Shown: positions 24,111 to 36,420, numbered from the stretch's first letter. The stretch is DNA of 64,000 nt from Oreocharis arfaki (GCA_013398015.1 VZRR01012423.1:1000996-1064995); one strand, 5' to 3'. A program made the numbers and translations. The notes: a model not told the origin generated them from the sequence alone.

Positions 24111-27100
24111 CAGACAAGATCTATTCAATGCTCATTCTTTTCTTTCCTTTGTTTCCCCCCCCCGCCAAAAAAAAGGGGCCAGAAGAAGATGTAACAGGGA
24201 CCCTCCTGTGTCACCAGCAGATGCGGTTTTGCCAGGTGCATGCCTGGGTAACTGCATAGAACCTGTAACTGCAGTTATGTTCAGCAGCAGTCTGCCATGT
24301 GCAGGTAATTCCTAATTCCAACTCCAGGCTCGGGAAGCAGCCTTGTGTATAAGCCCTGTGTAATTCAGGAGTTTCAGCTATTTGTGTCCTGCTGACCACA
24401 GCAATTTAAGACTCAAGGAAATGAAATATCCCCGGGCAAACCCACCCACGTTAAGGAAGGTTCTCTCTGATAAATGAGGCAGCACTCCATTCCCAGTTTG
24501 GTCAGATATCACTGATCACCAGCTCACACTCACTGGAGTCAGGACCTTTGCATACTTATTTCTACAGCATCTACAACATTCTGTTTCACTGATAAATATT
24601 CATCTTCTGAAGTGTTAGGTATTCATCCAGTGTTTACTACTTTCCAGAGAGGAGCTCAGTGGGAAAATTTAAAATCAGGCTACATAAATGCATGGGCATT
24701 TTGTGCAGATGGATTTTTAATTACTGTTATTTCTCACAAGGCTAGTTGTGATTTTAGAAGTTATTGATACCAATGCTGAGGTCTATTCCACATTTTTTTT
24801 TCTAATTTTCTTCAAGACAATCAAAATGAAGGAATTCGTTTTATTGTTGGGGGGTTTTTTATTTGAAGTAGGAAATGGAAAGTAATAAGGTGCAAGAGTG
24901 ATAGAAAAATGGTAAAAGTGGGAGCTGCAACAGCATAGAAGCCCCCAGGGACAAACATCAAATGCAATAGGGAACCATGGGAGCAGAATATAAACTTGGA
25001 AATTCAATTTCTTTTCTGTAAGAATGGAGGTTTCAGAGGCCATGGAAGGTTTCAGCCATGCTGTTACACAGGCAACCTTTTAGCATTTACTGGACTAAAT
25101 GTAGAAGCATTATATTAAAAAAAAAAATGGACAGCAGCATAATAAGGTATTTCTGCATGTGAAGGAAATATTAAAAAATATAAGCTCTTTCTTTGGGAAA
25201 GTTTGGGTGCTTTTTCACCACTCAACCTTTTTTCTCTGCTTTTTTCAATAAATGTTTTCCAATAAGTGTTTTTAGTTACGTTCTATTCTTATCAGCTTTT
25301 ATGTTTCAGGTGTTTATAGCTATTTTTTATTATTAATGGATCATTTACTACAGCACCTCAAACCCATTAGCATACAGCTAACAGGAACAAAAACATGACA
25401 AAGGAATTAACAATAAAATTGCCTAATTGAAAATGTATTTGATAAAACAAACTCAGACATTTTAAACGCTAATTTTGGCCTGTAAATCAAAGACAAGGTA
25501 TTTCACAAATACCTTGTCTAAGCAGAGGTACACTGTTCGTAGAGTATCAAGTGAGAAAATTATGTAAGTGTAGGGAGCGTGTATGATTTATTACCACACT
25601 GTAAAAACTCCTTTTCTCTCTTCCCAGTAAACCAGTTTCTCCCTGAAATCAGTGAAAAGGCGAAAAGATACGTACAGTATCTCAAGCAACTGAATTGAGT
25701 TCTCTGGCATATATTAGAATTTTGACCATAAGTTAATTTCTTGTTGGAGGAAGGCTTCCGACATAATTTCTCTTTTGATGTCAATTTATTCAGCCTTCTC
25801 TTCTTAATCAATTAATTAATCCATCAGTCATTAATTAATTGAGCCTTTTGATTCTTGATGACACACAAGCCATCTCACGATGAATATAAGAACCTTCTCT
25901 GAGAAGAACAAGAACTGAGGAAATGGAAATAAGCATACCAAAAATCAAAAATGTTTTTTGTCTTCTGAGCTTCCTGTCATCTCCAAGGTAAGACCACGTA
26001 GGTGCTTAAGAGAACTAAAATGGACTTATATTTACTTTCTATCAGAAATAGGAAATGGGGGAGAGGGATGTTCTGCTCAAAATGAAGCAATAGGCACAAC
26101 AGGAGATGAGGTGTAAAGCAACACTCTGTCCTTCCCCTCTACCTACCTCGCATATCAGGTATAGGATAGTGAGGCTTTGGCAAGGTATCTTCCACTCTCC
26201 TGTGTTCTTCACAATTCACAAATTGAAGTTACAATTCCAGTCCTGGGTATTCCATTAAGATTGCCTATTTTTTTCTACATTATGGCACTCTCACATCCTT
26301 CAAGGGCTTCTACAGGCCCGGTGAGTAGAGAGGGAGCTGTACTGCAGCATGTCACACGTGGTGCAGAATGGCTAACTGGTGCAGATCTTGAGGAACAGTG
26401 CAGTAAGGGAAGGCTGCTCCAAAACAATGTCTTTGTGGGTCCTTTAACTGGTGCAGATCTTGAGGAACAGTGCAGTAAGGGAAGGCTGCTCCAAAACAAT
26501 GTCTTTGTCGGTCCTTGCAGGAGTATGAGACCAGTTGTTTAACATGTACATCTTAGAGCTGCACCAACCAAAAGTGCTGCATAAACTAAATTATGTGTAT
26601 CAGAGATGTGTATCTATTCAGAAAGTTTAGTTAAATTGAGTAAGATCTGATTCTGTTCATCTTTCATGTGAATTTAGCTCAAGGTCAAAAAAGAGAGCAA
26701 AGCTGGTTTAACATTTGAGAAACTGTCAAGAATCCCACTGATTATTTTCATCCCTATAATTTCTTTCAGCTCTAGTAAGAAAGGTAAAGTTGCCTGCAAA
26801 ATATCTTAAATATCTTCCTGTGATACAAAATTTAAAAGGTAGTTAATGTGGGACATACAGTGATGGGTCATTATGGTATTTAGGCCAGAAATAATTTTCT
26901 AACTAAACAGTATGGTAATGGTAGAGCCAGAAAAGCAGAAAGCTTTGTCATACAAAATTCTCATCTGCTGAGATCATACCAGTCCACAAAGGAAAAACAG
27001 AACTTGTCATAGCCATGGTTATTATAAATCCAGATACTGCATTTCCATTAAAGATCAGAAAAATAGGCACTGTAAAAGAAGAATGTACTCGATGAAGACT

Positions 27101-30100
27101 AAAATTCAAAAGCTCAATACCAGCCCTAAGGCAATGAAAGGAGGGGCCAGCAGTGAATAATATACATTCTGACAAATACAATTTAGCAGTAAATGCTTCT
27201 GAATCTTCTTCTATGGCCTATACATACCTCAGAAAAATTAATAAAAAATACACCTACAAAAATATTTTCAGATACACTCCAACAGTGTTTTATGGCTTGT
27301 GTTTATTATAGGTTTTTTGGAAATGTTGAAATTGAAAACCTTACCCTTTTCTTTTTTTTGTAAATCAGTTAACTTCTCATATTTAAGCACGATGCTACGA
27401 CTTACTGCAGATAACCACTGAGCACATTTGCCCAAAGCAACACATTCAGATTAAAAAGGTCTGACACGGGACAACTTTGGGAGAATCAGAAGCTATTTTC
27501 TCAACAAGCTACAAGCATTTGAGAAGTGCCAGCTATAAAGGGAAATCCTTGTTACTAGGCCTACATCAAAGCTCCTTTGATAAAGAACAGCTTTCGCTTC
27601 AAGTAATCCATGTCACAGCAATTTTGTTACTTAATTCTACTACTGCATTACCTAGGACTCAAAACCAGAGCTGAACTCATTTATGCCAAGAGATAGTCTG
27701 CTCTGCAGAGAGCTGATTTTCTGCTGGAGCACATTTTGTGTGCAGTGTGCCTGGTGAAGCCTGGTTTCCTGTGATGCCTGGTTCACCACTGCACAGGCTT
27801 GGGAAGTTCAGCCTGAAGCTCTCCTCCAACTTTGGATACAGAGAAAGAAGGTCTCCTTCTTCAGTGACACCTTTTTTTTCATAAATACTGTCTACTTACC
27901 CACAAGGTATTAATATTCTTGGTAAAGACACATGAACTCTTTTGCCAGATCAGAACTGTACCCAAAAACCTGTATCCTGTCGAGCAGCAAACAAGGGCTT
28001 ATATTTCAGAAAAATAAGTTCTCCATTTCAAAATCTGTTTCCTATCTTTGGACAAAGCAAGTTACATTAACAAAGGTAATGTTTAAACAACCTCCACATT
28101 CCTCCTCATGCTCACTTCTACAATGACACTGTTGGTAGGCAGGCTACTGAAGATGCAAGTGGTTTGTTAGTTCTTCAATAAAATCCTCACTTTAAAAAAA
28201 ACCCAAAAAACCCAAAACCAAACCCCTCAAAACACTAGAACACTCAAAACCCCAAACTCAAAGGCCTTTGGTGCTGCAGCCAGATAATTGATGAAACTCC
28301 TTAATTAAAAATACAATGGCTAGTAATTTCTAAAAGGTATTTTCCTCTGAACTTTACGACAAGCTGTGCTGTGCTATAGTCAGTCTCTGTAAGGGTATGT
28401 GGAATGTGAAAGCATTTGGTTCATTACGTTTTTTCAGTATAAAAGACATTACAAACGAGGGCAAGTGAGCTATTAAACACACACAGGTGCATAAAATTGC
28501 TGAAGAAGCAGGTGGTAACAAAGACAAGATTGAGGAGCAGAGGACTTGAGGCCATTAAAGATGCTGCCCAGGAAGGCATTCTGAAGAGGGTAAGCCTGAA
28601 TCTTTTCTCTGGTAAGAATGGGAAAATATGATTGTTGTGAGTAGCAGAAGATATTTAAGGGGGTGTATAGGACTGCAAAACTTCTTATGGGATATCAGCA
28701 GGAGTCTGCAAAACTTTCTATGGGATGTTCACAGAACTGGCCAGAGACAGGGAAAGGAAGGATCAGGGAGGATCTAGGAAGACATATGGGAAAATGAGAT
28801 GTAGGGGGGCTCACATGTGAGCTGGAAGCATTCAGTACATTTGTCTTACTGAGCTCTCTGCCTGATCATGCCAACTAGTCCTATCTTTTTATGAAGCTTG
28901 TTCCTAACTTTTCTTTCTCACCTAAATATCCTGCCCCAGTGAATTTAATCCCGTGGATGTGTCATCTGCTATCAAATTTAAACTGGACTAGCCAGTAAGC
29001 AGGAGGAGACACACGTACATGCACAGGAGGGTCAGTGTTCAGGCATGGACATTAGATGGACCGAGGGGCCATGGGGATTTGTGAATGAGGGTGTTCTGCT
29101 GAGTGCAGGGAGTGAGAGTGTGTAAGTGATCACCTGGGCATTTCAGTCCTGTTCTGCTGGAGAGGGGGAGCAGACGTCACTCTCTGTACTTACATTATGT
29201 GTCATTTCTGGTAGAGTTGTCTCTGCCATGGCAGTCTGAATGGCTGGCTCTGTTAGTGTCTGCTATCCTCTGTGTGCAACACTTGTCCAGGACATGTGGG
29301 AGCATAAGAATCCTGCTGGGTCCAGAGCGGCTGGATGGTATGTGGATGGATTTCATCAGCCAGGAGCAACAAACCCCAGGTACCAGAGATGCCTGGATTC
29401 AGCACCTCTCATGAGATCCGCAGGCTTATTTTTTTTTAAAAATCCACTTTACAGATGGCTCATGGGAATAGTAAAAGAACTGAACTTGAATATGGTGAAT
29501 TTTAGTATATGCAAAATACTGTCAAAATATGAAAGAAAATGCTGAGAGAACTGTTCTCTGCACTGCTATAGTAGTCTTATAGACATTATTTTTAACACTT
29601 AAAATTTATTAAAAATAAATTTTAAAAGAATTACATAAAAGTGAAATGCAATTTACATAATTGTACTGAAGTAGTTTATCATCCAATTAATGCCATCTTC
29701 TGACCAATAAAGCAGGAGAAACCTGTGCTGTTTTGCGTGCTAGCCGGCCTTCTGAACATATTCCACCATACCAACTGCATTACAACTGTAATGATACTAT
29801 TTATCAGGGGAACTGTATCTCGTATATAACACCCTACTCTGGGTTATATCTTACTGTGCACTTATTTGAAAAACTAGTTCAAGCTCTCATTTACTTGTTT
29901 TTCACTTTTATTTCCATCCCGTAATAGCAGCTGTTATCACTGGTGATTCCTCATTCTAGTTGAAAAGTGTGGAAAGTGTTCTTAATACGGAATAACTGCC
30001 TGTCTTTGGGCAGTTACTTAGTTGTCATCACACACACACACAAAGCAAAAACGAACAAGCAAAAACCTACTTGAAGAAAAAAATATTTTCTCTAGTAAGG

Positions 30101-30977
30101 TTTTACTTTGGAGTTTTGCTAAATGTTTTTGTTTAACATTTTCAATAATGAAACTGTGCAGTTAGATAGGAGAACTGGGTCATCATGGCATTATGGAAAC
30201 ATGTCAGCCACAGGACTGAAGTTTAATAAAGATTTTTATATACAAGACTATGTCTAATAATGAATTCAACATATCACTTAGCTCATAATAAGGCATATAT
30301 CCATGTATGTCCGTGATACTCACGAGCATGCACAACTGTCCCTGCACAACTGAAGACAGTTGGGAAGAAGGATTTAATGGCAGAAAATACTGACAACAGC
30401 ACAGTTGGATCCCATGGAAAATATTCTCAATCACCTGTTCTTTGCGCTTTTCATCCTAAGTGCTTTGAAATATCTTCCCCTGTAAACATTCGAATTTCTA
30501 GAATAGTAATCAAATCCTTTATTTCCCAGTTTAACACCAGCTAACTTGCTTGGAAGCTCTAATTTTCCATATCTATTTGCTAGCAAAACGGCCAGTATGA
30601 CAGCTGGCTATTTGCTTAAATGACCTTAGAGCAGCCTGACTGATTACAGCAAACTGGCAGGTGCTTGCCATGGTTTTGCTTGCAGTACAGTTGTCCCATG
30701 CAGAAAGATGTCTCATGTGGAACCTGAATAGCAAGACAGATGTCTCCGATTATCATTTTGATTGTGTTAAGGTATCACATCCCCCTTGCCTGCCTAAAAT
30801 AGGGGCATTAAGTTCAGTTTCTTAATGCCAGATGTCTGGTGTGCCCATGTTTTCTGTTGGACGGGGAGGAGTTTGTGCAGTGGCTTTTTCAATGACGGCT
30901 GTGTCCCCAGACTGCAGTGCAATTAAATTATTTGTCACAGAAAAAGATTGATTAAAATGTAGAATATGTGCTTTTCA
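24111..30977. other. Intergenic sequence between EIF3H and UTP23
   Basis: This is mostly unique, AT-rich DNA with no recognisable exon. It holds a C tract (24156-24164), A/C low complexity (28190-28255), an AT-rich inverted repeat near 29595-29625, a CA microsatellite (30027-30042) and the 72-bp tandem duplication listed separately. Confidence 0.6.
26373..26515. repeat. 72-bp tandem duplication, two copies
   Basis: The unit starting TAACTGGTGCAGATCTTGAG at 26373 is repeated at 26445. The copies differ by a single G/C change near the end (GTGGG versus GTCGG), so the event is recent. The unit length is a multiple of three, so an overlapping open frame on each strand shows a repeated 24-residue block, but nothing else suggests coding. 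Confidence 0.95.
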
Positions 30978-31341
30978 ACTTCGGTTTTGTGCACACTGAA
31001 CTCAGATTGATGTAGCCAATACAGGCAAACAATATAAATGGGCACTGACGAAGCCTTCCTAAGTATTCCTAAGCCTTCCACGTAACCAGCGTCAGGGTGA
31101 GAGGATGTAGTGTTAAGCTGTGCCAGGAGAGGTTTAGATTGGACAGTAGGTGGAATTTCTCAACAGAAAGGGTGATTAGACATTGGAATGAACTGCCCAG
31201 GGAGGAGGTGGAATCACCGCCTCTGGAGATGCTTAAGGAAAGACTGAATGTGGCACTCAGTGCCATGGTCTGGTTGACAAGGTGGTGTTGGGTCCTAAGT
31301 TGGACTCGATAACCTCCGAGGGCTTTTCCAACCTTATTGAT
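30978..31341 (+). repeat. First copy of a duplicated 364-bp flank, with CR1 3' end
   Basis: This stretch is repeated at 31572-31935 with one base difference (ACGAAG versus ACTAAG). From about 31091 it is the 3' end of a CR1 in plus orientation (AGAGGTTTAGATTGGACAG, GAATGAACTGCCCAGGGAGG). It stops abruptly in TTATTGAT at the N in 31342, while the second copy runs on into the normal CR1 tail. Confidence 0.95.
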
Positions 31342-31342
31342 N

Positions 31343-31570
31343 TGCCCGGCCGGTCCCGGTGCTGCGGGGGAGACCCGGGCGCTGCCCGGCCGGTCCCGGT
31401 GCTGCGGGGGAGACCCGGGCGCTGCCCGGCCGGTCCCGGCTCTGAGGGGGAGGCCCCGGCGCTGCCCGGCCGGTCCCGGCTCTCCGGGAAAGGCCCCGCC
31501 CGGGCCTGGCGCAGCTTCCGGGGCAGCCGCGGCCGTTCCGGGCGGCGGAGCGGGCGCCATGGGGGTGACG
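31343..31570 (+). other. Misplaced second copy of the UTP23 promoter and start codon
   Basis: This GC-rich block lies between single Ns at 31342 and 31571. Its last part, from GCTCTCCGGGAAAGG to the start codon at 31559 and GGGGGTGACG, repeats 32258-32353 base for base. The copy stops after four codons, so it cannot be a functional exon. Upstream it consists of 40-bp tandem units. It is best explained as an alternative haplotype or filler contig placed wrongly. Confidence 0.85.
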
Positions 31571-31571
31571 N

Positions 31572-31948
31572 ACTTCGGTTTTGTGCACACTGAACTCAGA
31601 TTGATGTAGCCAATACAGGCAAACAATATAAATGGGCACTGACTAAGCCTTCCTAAGTATTCCTAAGCCTTCCACGTAACCAGCGTCAGGGTGAGAGGAT
31701 GTAGTGTTAAGCTGTGCCAGGAGAGGTTTAGATTGGACAGTAGGTGGAATTTCTCAACAGAAAGGGTGATTAGACATTGGAATGAACTGCCCAGGGAGGA
31801 GGTGGAATCACCGCCTCTGGAGATGCTTAAGGAAAGACTGAATGTGGCACTCAGTGCCATGGTCTGGTTGACAAGGTGGTGTTGGGTCCTAAGTTGGACT
31901 CGATAACCTCCGAGGGCTTTTCCAACCTTATTGATTCTGTGATTCTTT
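31572..31948 (+). repeat. Second copy of the duplicated flank, with complete CR1 3' end
   Basis: Positions 31572-31935 repeat 30978-31341. The CR1 3' end here (about 31685-31948) finishes properly with GATTCTGTGATTCTTTG, showing that this copy is continuous with the genomic sequence leading to UTP23. Confidence 0.93.
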
Positions 31949-32109
31949 GTGCTGATGTGTGATTAAACTACTGTCTCTGCGACAGCAACTGTGATTTTAT
32001 CAGTACAGTGAACTAGCAAATAAGAAAACTCTGTATTTCTGATCTTAGCAAACGGCAGGAACCAGCACAGCACGGCAGAACAAGGGCCAATGAACGAGCC
32101 CTGAGGCTA

Positions 32110-32560
32110 CCCGTGTGCCGGGCTGGACGGGCAGGTGGGACACTCCGGGGGCGGGGCAGCTCCCCGCCCGGTCCCGGTGCTGCGGGGGAGGCCTCGGCGC
32201 TGCCCGGCCGGTCCTGCCCCGGCGCTGCCCGGCCGCTCCCGGCGCTGCCCGGCCGGTCCCGGCTCTCCGGGAAAGGCCCCGCCCGGGCCTGGCGCAGCTT
32301 CCGGGGCAGCCGCGGCCGTTCCGGGCGGCGGAGCGGGCGCCATGGGGGTGACGAGACAGAAGCACGCGAAGAAGATCATGGGCTTCTACAAGCACAACTT
32401 CCAGTTCCGCGAGCCCTTCCAGGTGCTGCTGGACGGCACCTTCTGCCAGGCCGCGCTCCGCAACAAGATCCAGATCCGGGAGCAGCTGCCCGGGTACCTG
32501 GACGGCGCCGCGCAGCTCTGCACCACGCGGTACGGCGGGGAGCGCGCTGCGGCATCCCGG
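32110..32560. promoter_or_regulatory. CpG island promoter of UTP23 with GC minisatellite
   Basis: A CpG-rich block without TATA box covers the UTP23 start. It contains irregular tandem GC units (about 32163-32265), a CCCCGCCC Sp1-like box at 32277-32284 and a CTTCCGG ETS-like motif at 32298-32304, all within 70 bases of the start codon. Confidence 0.8.
32342..32529 (+). CDS. UTP23: UTP23 coding exon 1
   Basis: This exon encodes residues 1-62 and two bases of Arg63 (TRQKHAKKIMGFYKHNF to QLCTT). The donor is CG|GTACGG at 32530. Reading on past the donor gives a non-family sequence, so the longer open frame to 32674 is intronic read-through. Confidence 0.96.
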
Positions 32561-35500
32561 GGCCCTGGGGAGGAGGTGGCGCTGGGGGCTGAGCGTAACT
32601 TGCAAGAGGTTGGGAGCATCCCTCAGCCCCGGCTGCGTTTCCGAAGGTGGCACGAACTGCTGGGCCAGCGGTAACCCCGCTGTGTGAGGGAGGGCCGGGT
32701 GGGTTTCTTCCCACTCGCGGCGTCTGCTTGGCGAACAGCACGGGCAAGCTGAGACCTCCTGGGCCTGGAGGGAGTTCCTGCCTGGCTGGAGCTGCAGCCT
32801 GCCGGTGCTGGGTTGTTTCCAAAGTAGCTGTTTGCAAGGGAGGACTAGGATGTGCTAGACAATGACATGGAAGTTAAGCATGCACACTACATACTGAAGA
32901 TGCATCTAAATTGCCTTTATTACTTGGTTATATGTATTGTATATATTAAAATACAAGTATCTAGTTACGTTACATATCTGCAATAACATAATAGCCAGTT
33001 GTCCACTAGGGAGGCAAGTAGTGAAAATACCAGGAAGATGTATACCCTCAGCTCAAAAAACACTCTGAGCCTTCTTGCACAGCATATGGAACTGGCCTGC
33101 ACTTCTAAACAGTATAAAGTATTGAGTCTTGTCCTTAAGTGTGAAAGGTTTGGGAATTGCTTTGGTCCAGACAGTATTCCTGTCACGTGGAAATGTGACT
33201 TCTTGCTTCTTCTTTCAGCAATATCTGTTGGTCATTTTGACCAGCTTCCACTTAGGCCAGCTGAATGGACTCATTTTCTCTGCTGTCAGAACATTGAGTT
33301 GCTGAGACAGCACTTCAGTGTTATGAAAAGAGCCTTGCTGGGGAAATGAGCTGGCTTGCTGTGACCCCCAAGTGGGGTCTCAGTAGAGTGGAGTAGGGGG
33401 GGAGAATCCTCTTCCTCACCTTGCTGCCTGCGCTGCTTTTGTTGAAGCTTGGGCCACAGCCCAGGCTTTCACACTGCCAGCTCGTTGTTGAGTGTCTTGT
33501 CCACCAACACCTGCCAGGTCATTCGTCAAGGCTGCTCTCAATCCATTCTCTTCCCAGCCTGTATTTCTGCTTGGGTTGCCCTGACCCATATACAGGACCT
33601 GGCACTTGGCACTGTTGAACTTCATAAGGATTACACAAGCCCATCTCAAGCCTGCCCAGGTCCCTCTGAATGGCATCCCTTCCCTTCAGAGTGTCAACGG
33701 CACCACACAGCTTGGTGTCGATGGCAGACTTGCTGAGGGTGCACTGGATCCCACTGTCCGTGTCACTGACAAAGATGTTAAACAGGTCCCAGTACCAACC
33801 CTTGAGAAATGGCACTCATCACTGGTCTCCACTTGGACATTGAGCTGTTTACTGCAACCCTTCGCATGCAACCCTCCAGTCAATCCCATATCCACCAAGT
33901 GACCCATTCGTCAAATCCATGCCTCCAGTGTAAAGACAAGGATGCTGTGTGGAACAGTGTGAAAAGCTTTGCATAAGTCCAGTTGGGTGACATCTTCCTT
34001 ATCCATCAGCACTGTAACTCTGTCATAGAAGGCACCATATTTTTCATGATTTCCCCTTAGTGAAGCCATGTTGGCTGTCATCAGTCAACTCCTTGTTTTC
34101 CTCATACCTTATATACTTTCCAGAGGATCTGCGCCATAATCTTGCCAGGCACAGAGGTGAGACCGACTGGCCTGTTGTTCCCCAGATCTTCTATTTCCAT
34201 TTTTAAAAACAAATTAAATTTTAAAGTTTTATAATAAGTTATTTTTAAAATAAATTAAATTTTAAAAATAATTTAGTTAAGTAGTGGTTCATATGCTAGG
34301 TGGTATCCAAACATAAATTTAAGGACTCAGCATTGTCACTGATGTGAATTATTTTAAAATCATTTAATATATCTTGATGTTATTACTGGTTAATTTTGTT
34401 TACAGCCAAGGAAACCTTGCTGATGTCTTCAGATGGGCTGTTGCTTTCAGAGTTCTGGCTGCCATTTACAAATCATAGAGCCTGAACAACTGGGTGTTGC
34501 TCATTCCTAAGTGACTCACATCAGCTTTTTGCTGTTGTAAAAAATACGAGGTTTTTTGTTTAAAAATCATTCTCTTCTGGTTTTCAGATGTGTTATAAAA
34601 GAACTTGAGTCACTGGGGAAAGCACTGTATGGAGCAAAATTAATTGCCCAGAGATTTGAACTTCGAAGCTGTTCTCACCATAAGAATCCTGTGAGTGGTT
34701 CAACCTGTTTGCTTTCCATGATTGAAGATGGCAACCCTCATCACTTCTTTATTGCTACACAGGTAAAAGCTCATGGGAAATATAAGTCCATTTCTTTTGA
34801 AGTGATGCTTTGATACCTAAGGATAAAGAAGCCTACAGTAACCTTGATTATGAGGTTTTTAAATAGTTTGTGGGAATTAATCGTATAAAGCCTTACTTGT
34901 TCTTTAATGTATTTCCTAATTATGAATCAGGGAATCTTTTCTCTGTTACTCGAACAACTAGATTTTTTTTTACTTTGTAATGATATTGCATAGTTTAGCT
35001 GAGAGTGTACAAAACATAATGACTACCTATTGACATGTAAAAAACAACTTGTGAATGCTAATTTGCATATTGCTTGTGTATGCATCCCCTTCCCTGAACT
35101 GCTTTACACAGTAGTCTGAAAAATGAAATTGTTAACATCCATTTAACCCCAATTTTAAGAAATTTTGAAGTAAAGAATAAATAACTATACAAACAAGAAA
35201 GGCAATTTTTTCTTGGGTTTGTTATTGGGACTGCATGTATAAATGATATACAATATATATAAAATGGTTTATAGTAGAATTCTTTATAGTTATGTAAGAT
35301 ACAGGAGTTTAAAAATTATTTATTACAGAAGAAATTATGTTACTTCCTGTGGTATGGTGGTCTGCATACAAGTGAATTGGGACTTTTTCCTCAAAAAATG
35401 TATGTATGCATATGCATGCAGGTAAAAAGAAAATGTTGATAAACTGTGCATGAGAAGTACAGCTAATCAGGAGAGAAGTTGAAATTTAGATTGCTCTGAA

Positions 35501-36035
35501 GGGCACTGCTATGTATATCTGCTAGATTAAGTTCCTTATCTTTTTCATGATGTAATTTATCTTCATAGTTTTGTATTAAAAATAGGTGTATTTGAATTGC
35601 AAATACCATTTAATCCGAAAATATTGACTAAAGTATTTAATTTTGCAGGACCAGGACTTATCAAACAAAGTGAAAAGGAAGCCTGGCATTCCTCTCCTCT
35701 TTATTATTCAGAACACTATGGTGCTAGACAAACCTTCTCCTAAATCTTTGGCATTTGTTCAAAAGTTGCAGACAAATCAGCTTGTTCCAGAGTACCAAAA
35801 ACAAAGTATTGTGGAGCTTAAAGAAAAAGAAGGACTAGTAAAGCAAGAAGGTGAAAAGAGAAGAAAACGCAAAAGGGCAGGTGGCCCAAATCCTCTCAGC
35901 TGCCTGAAGAAGAAAAAGAAGAAAACACAGGAGGGTCAGGAGCCTTCTGCTGAAAAGAAGAAAAGAAGAAAAAGAAAACGAAATAGAGTTAAAGCAGAAG
36001 CCATGCAGTCAGTGCAGAAGAATGAAGGAGAATAA
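32342..36035 (+). CDS. UTP23: UTP23, small-subunit processome component
   Basis: Three coding exons (32342-32529, 34588-34762, 35649-36035) join into 249 residues, the same length as I recall for the human protein. Utp23 is a nucleolar PIN-domain protein of the 90S/SSU processome, needed for early cleavages of pre-18S rRNA and for release of the snR30/U17 snoRNA. The PIN fold starts with the conserved acid D31 (VLLDGTF) and continues to the D122-Q-D124 motif. A CCHC zinc site is intact: C64, C91, H93 and C103. The tail (about 178-249) is strongly basic, with several Lys/Arg runs and the conserved GPNPLSCLKKKKK, fitting nucleolar targeting and RNA binding. Introns are GT-AG. The start was chosen because its product aligns with the family (TRQKHAKK) and it sits in GCCATGG. 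Confidence 0.98.
33370..34200 (-). repeat. CR1 LINE fragment in UTP23 intron 1
   Basis: Antisense CR1 reverse-transcriptase sequence is recognisable: GTCCCTCTGAATGGCATCCC, GACAAAGATGTTAAACAGGT, GCATAAGTCCAGTTGGGTGA and ACTGGCCTGTTGTTCCCCAG. The tail of the element is missing, so it is an internal piece. It fills about 40% of the 2.06-kb intron (32530-34587). Its open frames on both strands are broken. Confidence 0.9.
34588..34762 (+). CDS. UTP23: UTP23 coding exon 2
   Basis: The acceptor is TTCTGGTTTTCAG and the donor CAG|GTAAAA. The exon encodes residues 64-121, including C64 and the C91-x-H93-x9-C103 zinc cluster, and ends at the FIATQ strand of the PIN domain. Confidence 0.97.
34763..35648. 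other. UTP23 intron 2
   Basis: AT-rich intron with GTAAAA donor and TTTTGCAG acceptor. No repeat or embedded gene was recognised. Confidence 0.85.
35649..36035 (+). CDS. UTP23: UTP23 coding exon 3 and stop
   Basis: The acceptor is TTTAATTTTGCAG. The exon encodes residues 122-249: the DQD motif, the PGIPLLFIIQNTMVLDKPSP segment that closes the PIN fold, and the basic tail. It ends in NEGE and TAA at 36033-36035. Confidence 0.97.
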   Translation, partial: DQDLSNKVKRKPGIPLLFIIQNTMVLDKPSPKSLAFVQKLQTNQLVPEYQKQSIVELKEKEGLVKQEGEKRRKRKRAGGPNPLSCLKKKKKKTQEGQEPSAEKKKRRKRKRNRVKAEAMQSVQKNEGE

Positions 36036-36420
36036 ACCCATCTTTGTAAACAACACACAGCTTGAACATTATTTGAACTTTGAAAAAAAAAAAAGATTAA
36101 TATGCGGTCATACGAAATTGAGTTGTTAATATTAAAATTTATTTTTTATGAGATGGTATTGCTTATTACTGTGTCTCAACATTTGTAGGTTATTGTCCTA
36201 ATAATTTATTGGTATTTAGTATTGGGTTTGTGACAAAATATTTAGGAACCCTCATATTTTGTTTTTCTCTCCAGCATCTTGGTTTGTGTCAAAATTCACA
36301 TGATATGTAGCAATTTTTTAGAAATACTTCTTGGCTTTCATGTGGATTTTGTTGGGATATTAGGCTTCTTTCTAAATCAAGTTCGCTAATCTTAATAAAA
36401 CTAGTTTTTACAACCTACCT
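36036..36420 (+). promoter_or_regulatory. UTP23: UTP23 3' UTR and polyadenylation signal
   Basis: The first canonical AATAAA after the stop is at 36394-36399, giving a 3' UTR of about 380 nt. A 12-A tract at 36083-36094 could cause internal oligo-dT priming. The exact end is inferred. Confidence 0.6.

Noticed and set aside
31069..31626. Frames crossing the Ns with X residues
   Set aside because: They run through CR1 and the misassembled UTP23 promoter block and are not genes.
32376..32837. 153-codon minus-strand frame over UTP23 exon 1
   Set aside because: Shadow of the conserved plus-strand exon in GC-rich DNA.
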